From NCBI RefSeq assembly GCF_030272615.1, contig NC_081411.1:185426449-185490448 (forward strand): a stretch of 64,000 nucleotides of DNA. Direction: 5' to 3'. The position numbers and the translations under genes are program-made. The notes under the pieces were generated by a model, which was not told the origin of the DNA, searched no databases, and was given only the letters and a program-made list of their open reading frames with translations. Shown in pieces: positions 25,397 to 35,614 of this stretch (within the stretch, counting starts at the first letter, position 1; each line of letters starts with the position of its first letter). Source of the DNA: Cryptomeria japonica (taxonomy: Eukaryota; Streptophyta; Pinopsida; Cupressales; Cupressaceae).

Positions 25397-25454
<58 letters not shown>

Positions 25455-25479
25455 GTTGGATGAAGAAGAAGATCAATGA
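21079..25479 (+). pseudogene. CACTA transposase (tnp2 / Transposase_21, DUF4218, DUF4216)
   Basis: A spliced gene in about ten exons. Exon 1 carries a Cys cluster CYCPCKICKGLKTRR. The catalytic region includes CPNDHIIYHKQHEFGTKCPECH, LRLSLATDGVNPFGELRS, MYDISRPIGQF and GKFACPICGPKMKSHHSKSL. The DUF4218 part has AHLMCEMQKCLPS and YLIHQVEEIELCGPI, then HTRSMWMVERHLKF. DUF4216 has YYGILDDILECDF and SFVVRHDPRGRPIMYNV. Introns follow GT-AG, for example 21,282-21,383 and 21,752-21,845. Damage: TGA at 22,105-22,107 (Arg CGA expected), a T insertion in the T-run near 23,275, a frameshift near 23,925, and TGA before YYGILDD. It would encode the DDE-type enzyme acting on CACTA ends. A pseudogene in its present state. 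Confidence 0.85.
25160..25453 (+). repeat. (GGTGAT)n and (GAT)n coding microsatellites
   Basis: In frame with the end of the transposase gene. The tract is first GGTGAT units (~25,197-25,285, Asp-Gly repeats), then GAT/GAC units (~25,285-25,453, poly-Asp). It reads open to the stop at 25,477-25,479, after DELDEEEDQ. About 110 residues, almost all Asp, Gly and Glu. Confidence 0.9.
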
Positions 25480-25629
25480 CATGAATGAAATGTATGAGAT
25501 GCGATTATTATATTATCTATTTAATATTGATATCTTGATAGAAATTGATTTGACTTATATGGTTACCTAAATAATTCATATGTTTTGAATTCTAATGCCA
25601 TTACTTAATTAATTCATGATGCACCTCTA

Positions 25630-25925
25630 GCTATGTGATAGATGGTGATTTAAAATACATATGTGATGGATTACATGCTTATGATGATACATGTGACATT
25701 TTTTTAACTTTGTGTTTATTTATGGAATCTGGACTAATTATTAGCTATGTGATTGATGGTGATTTATGATACATATGTGATGGATTACATGTTTATGATG
25801 ATAAATATGTGATTCTTATGATGCTCAATTACATATATGATGATACATATGTGATGCTTATGATGCTTATGATACTGCAATATTTATTGTTTATCAAATT
25901 ATAAATGTAATGCTTATGATGCTTA
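25630..25925 (+). repeat. Degenerate tandem repeats between the two CACTA genes
   Basis: AGCTATGTGATNGATGGTGATTTA occurs near 25,629 and 25,742, each followed by ATACATATGTGATGGATTACATG. Shorter ATGTGATG and CTTATGATG units continue to ~25,925. The repeats could be subterminal-type transposase sites or slippage products. Confidence 0.65.
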
Positions 25926-25939
25926 ATCGTTGGTGCAGG

Positions 25940-28900
25940 AACCTGAACCCCTTTGACGAGGATCCTACACAGTCTCATGGATCGACAGGTATAAGTCAAT
26001 ACACCTTATAGAAATAATATATTTTTAAAAAATTAGAAGAAAAACAAACTTCCTTGGTTTTTCAAACCTCAACATTAGCAGCAAATCTAATACAGTTATC
26101 AACACTTGAGGCCTCAGTTGGACTTACTCAAATTTTAATCTCAACATCAACTTTATGGCCAACTTCTTCATCAATATTACCCTCATTTGCAAAATATCTC
26201 TCTCATTACCAACTAACTCTCTCATTTGATGGTGCATAGGTATCACCAAATAGGTATTTGTCAGATGTGTCTTCCTCGAGTGAGGGAAATGCAAGAATAG
26301 AAGAGGAAAGTGAGACATGTAGTAGATCTCAAATAGGGAGATCAACTAGAGGTCAAAAGATTAGAAGAAAATTCAATAAACGCATGGAATTTTTTCTTGC
26401 TCAAGGGGGTCATGTTCTTATGATGATGAGACCAAAGGCAACATTGAGGTGCCCTTGAGGTACAAACATCTACTAGAACAATGTGTACCCAAGGAACTTC
26501 CTCTAATAAACACTGATTTTTGTGTTAATGAGAGGATATATCACATAGCACCTTCGTTGTTACATGGTATATCACATAGCCTATTTTTCATGGACAGCAT
26601 AAAGGTCTGCTACAACAAAGTTGTTGAATTGATGGAGTTTGTTGGACCTTGTTACAATTATAATGATTGGATGCAGATTGTTCGATATAAAAAAAGTATG
26701 CGAGGTATGCACTGTCAGCCAATTATATACAACAAAAAGATAATGATCAAAGTAAACGAGTGGTTGTATGCATTGATGGAAGGCCAAAAGCAACAGGGAA
26801 TATTGTAGGTTTTATAAATAGTACATGACCTGGGTCAACTAATAAGCAACCTAATTGCATATTTGAGGCACGTGAGGGAAATTGTGTGTTTGTATGTGCG
26901 ATAAAATCAATAAGTGTAGGGGAAGAGCTGCTAATCAATTACAATTTGAATCGTATAGATACAAACAAAGTTAATATCATGGGGGTGGTACATACTATAT
27001 ATATACCATTTAAGCCAACTTCCAATTAATGAATCCAATAGACCATTGTATTATTAATTTTTTTGCTAAGTCTATTGGTTTCATTTCGCTAACATTTTTT
27101 ATATTTTTTCTTTGTCACAGGGCCACATGGATCCACCACATACCATAGATAGGGGTGTAGGTCCCAACACTTCTACAGAGCAGGTAAACCTCGTTGTAAT
27201 TGTACAAAATAGATAGAAGCAAATTGTTACATTATGATCTTTTATTGAGTGTTTTGAAGTAATTTTGATAGTGTTAATTATATTCTTGTCACAGACGGAT
27301 GTTCGGGATAAGGGAAAGGAACCTGCAGTACCTTAGCACCTCCATAGGGATGTGAGGCACTCAACAGTGTTATGCGCTGATGACATTGCACTTAGCGCAA
27401 ACTCTATGCAATTTGTACAAAAGAATATTAGAAAAATTAGGCAAGAGGTTGTTGATTTGGCACCATAAGCCCTCAGATTGATGAGATAACAAAGAGGGTG
27501 CAACTATTGTTGATGACAATGGAAAACGTGCAAGTAAGCAGTAATGAAAGCTTTAATCATAACAAAAGTTCAATAATGGTTTATATTTTTTTCTCTTTTA
27601 TGTCATTAACTAAAATATGTATGTGTTGTTTTTACAGAAATTTATAGGGCCTCATCATCCTGGTGGTGATGATCAAGGTATTACAAATAGTTCAGGTGAT
27701 GACCATGTTCTATATATTAAAACCACTCCTTTGGACTTGTGAACTTTCTTTTTTAATGTTTTACATATTTAATGTATTACTCTTCAGGTGCTGACATGGG
27801 TCCAAGGTCGAGCCCAACTGTATTGCTGACTGTAATGTCAGCAACACATAGCATGCAAACATCATCTGTTGCACCGGCTCGTGTTGACCCACCCACTGGT
27901 GGTAGATCCCTCTTTTTCTCTCTCTTTCATTATGTGTTTATTACCCTTGAAGTGTTCTTTCTTGGAGGCATTTCATAGTGGATTCATTTACAGTGGCAGG
28001 AGATGCACATGAGGATGCGCCAGAGGCGAGTACTGTTGATAACATACCATCATTTCCTGGATCTTCCCGTATTGCTAGTACGGGAACGTTGCAGGCCACA
28101 TTGGTGGTGAGCAACGAAGAATTGATTCCCTTGAAGATACAGAAGGTTCCAGGTACTTTAAAAATATTATTATATATAGTCTAATTGTAATTTACTTACT
28201 AATCACTCATTTTGGACTAATGATCCCACATTTTTTTTGTAGGAAATGATATTTTTTATAAAAATCTTAATGACATTACATTGCAGATATTTGGGCCCAC
28301 CATACGTAAAAGGTGGAACATCATACGTGAACTAACCCTTATCCACTATTTTGATTTCATATCATTGCTAGAATAGTTTTCCTTTTATCCATTTCTTGAA
28401 CTATATCAAAGGTAGCTTCAGTTTCTTTCTAAATCTAACAGATTTGTTTTTGCTTTAAAGGTGGAATGACCAAGAAAAAAAGTTAAAAGATGAACTCACA
28501 AACCGTATGGTAGGGTTGTTTGGAAATGACACATTCGACAAGACTAAGCTCCTAGAAAAAGTTGGCACATATCTAAAATATGTGAGGGACCAATATAGGA
28601 CACATTTAGAGAAGAACATAAAGTATGAGTGTCCCCCCATGATTCTAGAAAGGGAGTGGAAGGACCTGATTTTGGATGCAAAGGAGAGAATTGAAAGGAA
28701 AAAAGGAAATACACCACCAAATGCCATAAGAAGGTATGTGATACTTTTAAGAATGTGAATATGTACTAATTATTCATTATATTTATATAATCTAACATAT
28801 TTCAAACTTTTCATAGATTGAGTGACACGTCAAAGGAAACCAAGGCAAGACAAGAAAAGCATGGGCAACACAAAATCAGCTCTGGTGGTTATATGAAACT

Positions 28901-29963
28901 TGCCACACAAATTGTAAGAATCAGTAAATTAAGTATCGCATCAAAATATTTATAAATTGTAAACAATTTTTTTTTGATCAAACAATACAAGCAAAATTCA
29001 CAATACTAAGCAAAAATGCAGGGCTCTGAATTCAATAGAGCGCCCATGGAAGATGACAAGAGAATTGGCTACCAGCAAGGCTATATAGCCGTGGCTGAAT
29101 GGCTACGAGAATTGAGTGGGCAAACACGAGATTCTGATGCATCTGTCACAACGGTAATTAAGCTAAATGAAAATTATTTCAAATTGAATACTTAACCAAT
29201 AATCTATTTGATGTTAAGTTTCAACATAAAGTGACTATATTTTTTTTAAATAAGCAAGCAATGATAATACTTCGTGTGACATTGGAATGCAACATGATAA
29301 TCGTGGAACAGAACCTGTACATGAAGGTCCGGATGTGCATCCTAGTAGTGGAGGTATTCATTTGCTATTCAATTTTTTTTATGTAATTATTAATACAATT
29401 AAACATCTTAAATTGAAAATTAGTGTAGTAATTAATGTAACCTTTATTGTTAATATTTTAGAGCATGTACTCGGTGGTGACCAAGTGGAGCATGATCTGG
29501 GTAGACAACATCAGGAATGTGATGTTCCCCAATCAGGTAAAGAGGACCACTGTGATTCCATTAAACAAATTTAATTGCAATTGGTGTATTGATTAATGTA
29601 ACGTTTTGTATTTCAACTCCAAAGGATCTAGAGGGTGCTCAGCATGTCAAGGTTGAGGCTAGACAAAATGATGTGGAAGATGATGTGGCCCCATCAGGTA
29701 AAGAGTGTAATGGTTGTGTTCTTTAAATTAATGAAATACTTGTAATAATAATAAAAAAATGTTTTGAATTTAACCCAACCCAATTCTTTGTTATTGCAGA
29801 GGACCCCCCTTTGGTTCAACATCCTCATCCTTTGTATAGGACTAGGCATACATCAAGAGAACGAGAAGAGGGAAAAACATCCGAAGGTGGGGGAAATGAT
29901 GAAGAAACCGATGTTCCACTTAGTCTTTTCATAGCTTCAAAGAAAAAACAAAGAAAGAAATGA
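25940..29963 (+). pseudogene. Second CACTA gene: SET-like region plus possible Transposase_24-like region
   Basis: Exons are inferred from GT-AG borders. 25,940-25,990 has PFDEDPTQSHGST. 26,240-26,986 has a Ser/Glu/Arg-rich leader and then a SET-like region. 27,121-27,183 and 27,297-27,530 include CADDIALSANSMQFVQKNIR. 28,462-28,733 has WNDQEKKLKDELTNRM, then YLKYVRDQYRTHL and PPMILEREWKDLI. 28,817-28,914 has ARQEKHGQHKISSGGYMKLA, 29,022-29,154 has AVAEWLRELSGQT, and small exons lead to 29,801-29,963, which ends in a basic SKKKQRKK before TGA. The 28.4-29.2 kb part resembles the plant Ptta/En/Spm transposase family (Transposase_24). Frameshifts (near 26,452 and 26,750) and stops make it a pseudogene. 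Confidence 0.6.
26449..26986 (+). pseudogene. SET-domain-like segment in the second CACTA gene
   Basis: The early frame reads YKHLLEQCVPKELPLINTDF, KVCYNKVVELMEFVGPCY and NDWMQIVRYKKSM. After a frameshift near 26,750 it reads VVVCIDGRPKATGNIVGFIN and PGSTNKQPNCIF, then VFVCAIKSISVGEELLINYN. The last two motifs align with the SET signatures RFINHSCxPNC and A.rdI..GEELtydY. The order and spacing fit a SET domain, the fold of protein lysine methyltransferases. Here NHSC is replaced by NST plus a stop and the Asp-Tyr pair by Asn-Tyr, so activity is doubtful even in an intact relative. Confidence 0.55.
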
Positions 29964-31291
29964 TTATACTCTACCTTATTTGATAATGACTGATTTTTAT
30001 GTGTTAATGAATTTAATTATGTGCTAATGAATGTTCATGAATGATATGTGTTGATGATTATTGATGAATGTTGCATTTTAATGAAAGTTAATGAATTTTA
30101 TGTGTTAATGAATGTTATGTGATAATGAATGAATGTTTTATTTAAATAATGGATGAAAGAATGAATGAATGTTAGATGTTAATGGGGAATTTAGAGTGAT
30201 GTTAGGGGGGAGGAGGGGCCAAATGAGCTTCCACCTTCACGTGGTTGGCCATGTTAAGTAGAGAATATTAAACTATTCTCGAAACAAAGTGAAGCTCAAT
30301 AAGATGTGAAATGTTTGAAAGGTGAGAGTCCACAAATAGATGTGAAATGTTTAAGTAGGCCTCCCAATGAAGTGGATCTCATAGACACGAAGAATCCTAT
30401 ATAGATAATCATTGAGAGCCCTTGAAGAAGAAAATTTGAACTTCAATGAAGCAATACATGATGGAGGAATATCTTGCAAGAGGAAATCAAAGTCATTATA
30501 GTGTCATCTAGATCTGAAATGTGGTCTACTTTTCAAAAAAGTAAAGATGCTTGATATGAATGTGTCCTAGTGGGGTGAATCTAGAAGACATATAATCCTA
30601 TTGCAAAGAATCATGGAAAGTTCTAGAAGAAGCAACTTTTAATTCTGAAGTAGCAACATGCACAAGAGATGTTCTCATTTGTAGATGGAGTATCAAGAGG
30701 AGGATCACTAGTCCATGGACCATGTCATTGTTGTTAAATACTTACGCTTTTGTTCATAGTCACTTGGTGTAGGAATGAATTCAACGAGATAGGGTAGGAG
30801 ATCCTACATAATGTAATTTTTCACTATCCCTTGTTTCGAGTACAAATGGTTCTCTGAATTTATCTTGATAATAGAATGTCAGAATTTAATACCAGAATCC
30901 ATGATGAAGACTACCAAAAATGGAAATTTATCTTAGTTCGCAATTACAAAATGCTTTTGTATAGGCCTCTCAAAGATTAAGTACATCAAATTGAGACTTT
31001 ATAAATTGAGTGTATGTATTAGCAATCTCCCAAATTGTTCAATGGTCTCAAAACCTTGTGAATTTTTATTTTTATTTTAACTCAAATATGTATGGTATAG
31101 GCATATCATTGGTTGTGTGATGTTTTTTTTCCTTAAATGCTTCTACAACCAAAAGAGACAAGTTTTAGATGAAAATGGGGTCTTATGGGCCTTTTTGACA
31201 CAATGGTAGGTTCTTTAGACCTGAAAATTACATCTGCATCAAGGAAAGTAGTTCAATCAGCATCAACACTCATAAGAGAAAATCAACTCCT

Positions 31292-31310
31292 AATATATAT
31301 ATATATATAT
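31292..31310. repeat. (AT)n microsatellite
   Basis: About nine AT units. Confidence 0.9.
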
Positions 31311-31575
31311 CAACAATCAGACAAATAGATCAGATATGAAATTATTGTTTACTGCAGGCAATAGTAATCTTACTCCATTTGTGGTATGCAGCATAATAGT
31401 ACTCTTATGATTAATTATTCTCATATAGACATAGATAATAATATGCAATGCAATATTATACTTGATACATAACCTCCCCTACATTGGATATGAGAAATAA
31501 TATTGAATATCTGATTCTTGAATTGCTACAATCAATCATGAGGGGGTTAATAGGGGAATACAAGGAGGGGAAACT

Positions 31576-31950
31576 GTGATGAGGTTCTCTTCTAAGTACA
31601 CTACCCCATGGTGGATGACTGATATGTCTACCACATGTGGGCCAAGGGGGGCAAAGGTGTATCCTGCCCTTGGGCTTAGAAGGGAGGGATGCTCAGGACA
31701 CCCTATTGTGGTTTCCCCATCAACCTCTACCATTGTGATTAAAGGGGTCTCAATCATAGAAGGGTGGATAAGGTAGCATGGATAGGGAGGGTAGGTACAA
31801 GTTTACCCACTAAGCACACCACCTCATATGGATGGTGGACTGCCACATGGGGCCAAGAGGGATGGTATATCCACTCTTGGGCTTAGCATGTGGATAGCTT
31901 CGGGTGCCCTATCATGTTTCTCATCCAAGCCCTCTCATGGTTTAACTCCA
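31576..31950. repeat. Imperfect ~210-bp direct duplication
   Basis: Near 31,592-31,720 and again near 31,809-31,930 the same series appears: a TGGTGGA motif, CCACATG(T)GGGCCAAG, GGTGTATCC/GGTATATCC, CTTGGGCTTAG and CACCCTAT/TGCCCTAT. It is too diverged to be recent. No coding role seen. Confidence 0.45.
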
Positions 31951-32999
31951 ATTATGCATTATAGATATTGTGTAGTTCACATAAAATTGAAATAGTTATG
32001 AATATATGCTATCTAAACCTAGTTGAAATGGTTGCTCTATGAATTATACTTTCAATACTTGTCTAACATGATTGCAAGTTTTATCTTGATGAAAATGTTT
32101 TATTGATAAAAATATGAACGAGGTGAAGCACACTAGCTAGAGGAATATGTGGATTGAAGAAACAAACCTGTGGATAAATCCAAACATAGCAGAATCCTTG
32201 CTGCAGCTTTTGTTCTCTGTAAGCATTCAGAAAAATGTTGAATTTGTGATCTATAATTTATGTGTTTCTCAATTTGGTTGACATCTTCAAAATAGACTTA
32301 AAAACTTATTTTTAGTATTGTGTGTTATCATACTTACATTTTAATGTTCTTTAAAAAAAGAATGGTTGCAGACGGCGAAGTTCCTTGCAAATAGAAGAAG
32401 CTTGGTTTTGCTTTTGTGACTTTGTCTATTATGTTTGATTGTCAATAAAATACAGAGACATACTAAAGACAATTATGGTTCGTGGTTGTTTTTTTAGTTG
32501 AAACCATTATTATGAATTTTATGATTTTTTTTTTAACATTGACATGGTCAAAGCCTTAACTATGCATATTGTTCTCTTCAGATTATTATCTTACCCCACC
32601 TTTTCCATTTTAATTCATTTTAGTTTGATTCAATCTTTTAGTCAAGTTTAATGATAGTTTCTATTATGCCTTTTTAATAACAAAGATTAGATGTAGACAT
32701 TTGCTTGTCCTTCTATGTTAGTGTGTTCTTACGAGGTTAATTCTTTCTTATCTCAAGAAACCTCATTGACCTAAAAATTCTTATACTATGCTACTTACTA
32801 CCACTAATATCTTAACAAAAGCACACAAACATGTAAGGTAAAACTCTCTCCAGAGAAGCCTGAGAAACACTGTAACTAAAATGCCTTGACCTCTTGCCAA
32901 GCATTCAATATTTAAAAGTCTTAAATCCTGTCCAAATCATAGGATAGACATTCAAATCCTGAGATCATTAATTCCCCTAATAAATGGATCCATGGTAGA

Positions 33000-33360
33000 A
33001 GCCTATAGAAAATGTGTTCCACAACACAAAGGAAGATTCAAATTCAATTTTGACATTGCTCCAAAGGACAACCTAGGTATTGCAGGAAGTGGAGGACTCA
33101 TTATGGACAGTGAATGTAAAGCCCTTCACATTATTAAGCTTTAGCCCTCCACTTTGGCATTAGGGGACTAGAGATAGAAGAACGCTCACTCCTTGTGATC
33201 AAAGGAATGCAAAAGAAGGGAGTGACCAGTAGGAGGTTATATAATATTAGAACAGTATCAGTGCTAAGCATAGACATAACTTTTGCACATTGTTATGAAT
33301 AGGCAAAAATGGCAAACAAACCAGCGGAACTCCTCGTCTCCAGAGGAACCCTTCAAAGCA
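33000..33360 (+). pseudogene. LINE-type RNase H (RVT_3-like) remnant
   Basis: The frame reads KFNFDIAPKDNLGIAGSGGL, IMDSECKALHI and, after stops, MQKKGVTSRRL and ANKPAELLVSRG. This follows the plant non-LTR RNase H pattern K.NFDGA..GNPG.AG.GG..R and the later R..N..AD.LA segment. The first catalytic Asp is present. Several stops; no adjacent reverse transcriptase. Confidence 0.5.
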
Positions 33361-33865
33361 ATCAAATAATTTACTAACGTCATTACAAAACTATCCAAAA
33401 GCAAACAATGGATTTCACTTATAAGATGAATAATTTCAATAATTTGAGCGAACAGCCGTCTGACATCCCATGTTTAAACCTTTCCCGCTAGCATGCAAAT
33501 ATGTAAACTAAGCTCTAAGGACCAAGAAAATAAACAACAATAAGCAATCTATTCTATACAATAGAAAACTAGGATCATATAGAACCTATGTTTTTGTTCT
33601 AATTAATCAGCCTTGAACAAATAAAAGAATGTGATAACATAGAACCTATTGTTTTATGCTCAGAAATGACAGTGGAATTCAACTTGCAATACCGTTATTT
33701 CCAGAGTTTACAAAAATTCTTCCCGACTTGTTTAGATTTTGATGTTCATGAAATATGTAGGGTTGGGTGTTGTTAATAGTACAAGCATATTTTCCTTCAC
33801 TAAAGCCTTTGGCATGTGACATGGGAAGTGCATACAAAGCTGGGATTTGCAAGTAGGTGGAAGGT

Positions 33866-34075
33866 GGACAAACTATAATACTCTACATTGGTCTGTATGT
33901 CATGGCTCTTGGTGTTGGAGACATTAAGGGCTCTTTGCCTATTCATGGGGTAGAACAATTCAATGAGAATGATGGAAAAGAGAGAAAGTTGATATCAAAT
34001 TTCTTCAACTAGTTTTTGTACAGTATAAGCATTGCACTTGTATTAGCTCTCTTTCTATCATATACACTATATGCA
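33866..34075 (+). pseudogene. NPF (NRT1/PTR) transporter fragment
   Basis: One frame reads IILYIGLYVMALGVGDIKGS, LPIHGVEQFNE and RKLISNFFN-stop-FLYSIS, followed by a hydrophobic helix ALVLALFLSYTLY. The LGVGGIKGSLPPHGAEQFDE...ER..SNFFNWFF series is typical of plant NPF nitrate/peptide transporters, proton-coupled membrane carriers. TAG replaces the expected Trp. Only about 70 residues are present, with no introns or other exons visible, so this is a captured or relic fragment. Confidence 0.75.
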
Positions 34076-34079
34076 AAAT

Positions 34080-35614
34080 TAACTTGTTGTCTCAGATCAA
34101 ATAATAGTTTGTTTGCATGATGACATTTCATAATGTACAATAATGGATTTATGCTTTCATCAGGCTTTAATTATTAGCCACTTTTCTACAAAACCTTCTT
34201 TCTGCAATCATTGACATATTTTTAATGTTTATTGTAAAATTTACATAATGTGGCAAAGTTTTATTTACAGTTGTTATACTTATTCTATACACATCCTTTT
34301 ATAATTAATTTTTTAAGTTGTATATATATTTGCATCCCACCTCGCCCCCTTTGTCATCCCCCTATCATCCCCAAACTTAAGCCCTTGGTATGTTAAGATA
34401 TGAAAGCTCACAATAGTTTCTTTTGATATGTTAATCGAGGAAAAACCTACAATATATAGCTTCCAAGATTCCAAATCCATGAGGATCATGAAGAGGTAGA
34501 AAACCAAAAAAGGAAATTGCTTATCCAAGTTTCCAAATTTGTGACAAGGAAAAAGTAGAATCTCAATCAAAGAAAGAGAATGTGCAACTCATTATCTTAT
34601 TCTACCTAAGTAAAAATATTACCTAATTAAGCCTTTTAATAGTGGAGTATCACACTAAGGATAAAACATATCCAAGGTAAATAAAATAGTACATTGATAG
34701 GCTTCTTTGGTTGCTCTAAAAGTGGTGCCTTATGAATTATGTTCTTGGATACTAAAGTTTCCAAATTCTACGCACTCTTGATAGCTTCTCGTAGAGATTG
34801 TGATTCGAAGGCTTTAACCAAACCTTTCAATGGTTTATGTTGATGTGTTTTTTATGCACTATGCAACACAAAATAAAATACTAAGTATTCTATCCTCTTG
34901 AACAAAATCCTCCCAAGTGCTAAACTATGTGATCAAATGGGATGACTCCAAGATTCCAATAGTTAGGTCTTGACTTTATATTGTAGATAGACTCAATGAT
35001 TGTGATGTGATATCTGCTGGAATCACAAGGGGGACTTACGTTGCTTGGGTCAAGACCTATCCATTCTCATGTTTCATGACTGATTTACACTCCATGATTT
35101 AGATCGTCCTTGAGCAACATCTCGACTTAGCCAAATTTTGTTTTTTGTACCCTAATTCTTTAATTTTGACCCCTTACTAGCATTGCCTTAGGTTTTATTG
35201 GAATTCTTGCTTCTCTAGCATGGGCACATTTCTAGGGTTCATTTGCACAAATTGCTCTTGATGAGCAAGCTAGTATCATGACCATGACTTAAACAAAATT
35301 TTAACTTAGTCAAATTATCTCCTCCAAACTTCTATGAGTTCATCGCCTTCATTCTTCATCATTTTGATGTCTTTTGGACATTGGAAGGTAATTCTTGACC
35401 ACCATACCTCAATCTTGATCTATGCTACAATAAAACCCTACAACCTAGTCATGTTTACAATTGAGATCTTGGTGACTTGATCACTTAATACAGCTTAATC
35501 ATGCAGGTCTCATCTAACTCCGACTCCAACACTTAAGCAAATCAACCCTAGCAACCAAGTCAAGTACTTTGGGAAATATCTTGCAACTTGACAACATGGG
35601 TAACGATGGAGGAA
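34080..35614. other. Non-coding right part of the insertion
   Basis: No gene recognised. It ends at ACGATGGAGGAA, directly before the resumed NLR sequence. Confidence 0.4.

Larger units (their letters stand above)
21079..29963 (+). mobile_element. CACTA (En/Spm-type) DNA transposon coding region, two genes
   Basis: Two genes lie in the same direction 460 bp apart. The first is a tnp2-type transposase; the second carries SET-like and possible Transposase_24-like regions. Two-gene organisation is usual for CACTA elements. Terminal repeats were not located, so these coordinates are the coding limits only. Confidence 0.75.
29964..33000. other. Non-coding DNA inside the insertion
   Basis: Begins with low-complexity TTAATGAATGTT-type repeats (~30,000-30,190) just downstream of the second CACTA gene. 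The 3' CACTA terminus was not found. No gene recognised. Confidence 0.4.
14962..35614. mobile_element. 20.65-kb insertion that splits the second NLR copy
   Basis: Sequence on either side is collinear with the intact copy across 8184. The left flank ends GGTCTTTG (14,954-14,961) and the right flank resumes TTGATTTCCACC (35,615 on), giving TTG on both sides, where the intact copy has it once. A 3-bp duplication fits CACTA elements, but the insertion ends (CAATAATACATTTGGGG and ACGATGGAGGAA) show no CACTA-type terminal inverted repeat. The block may be one composite insertion, several nested ones, or a rearrangement. Confidence 0.7.

Noticed and set aside
25123..25482. Minus-strand open frame rich in Ile/Val opposite the poly-Asp tail
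   Set aside because: It is the mirror of the GAT repeats and has no other content.
14962..35614. Reading the whole 20.65-kb block as one CACTA element
   Set aside because: The 3-bp flank fits, but neither end begins CACTA/ends TAGTG and no terminal inverted repeat was seen; the CACTA genes fill less than half.
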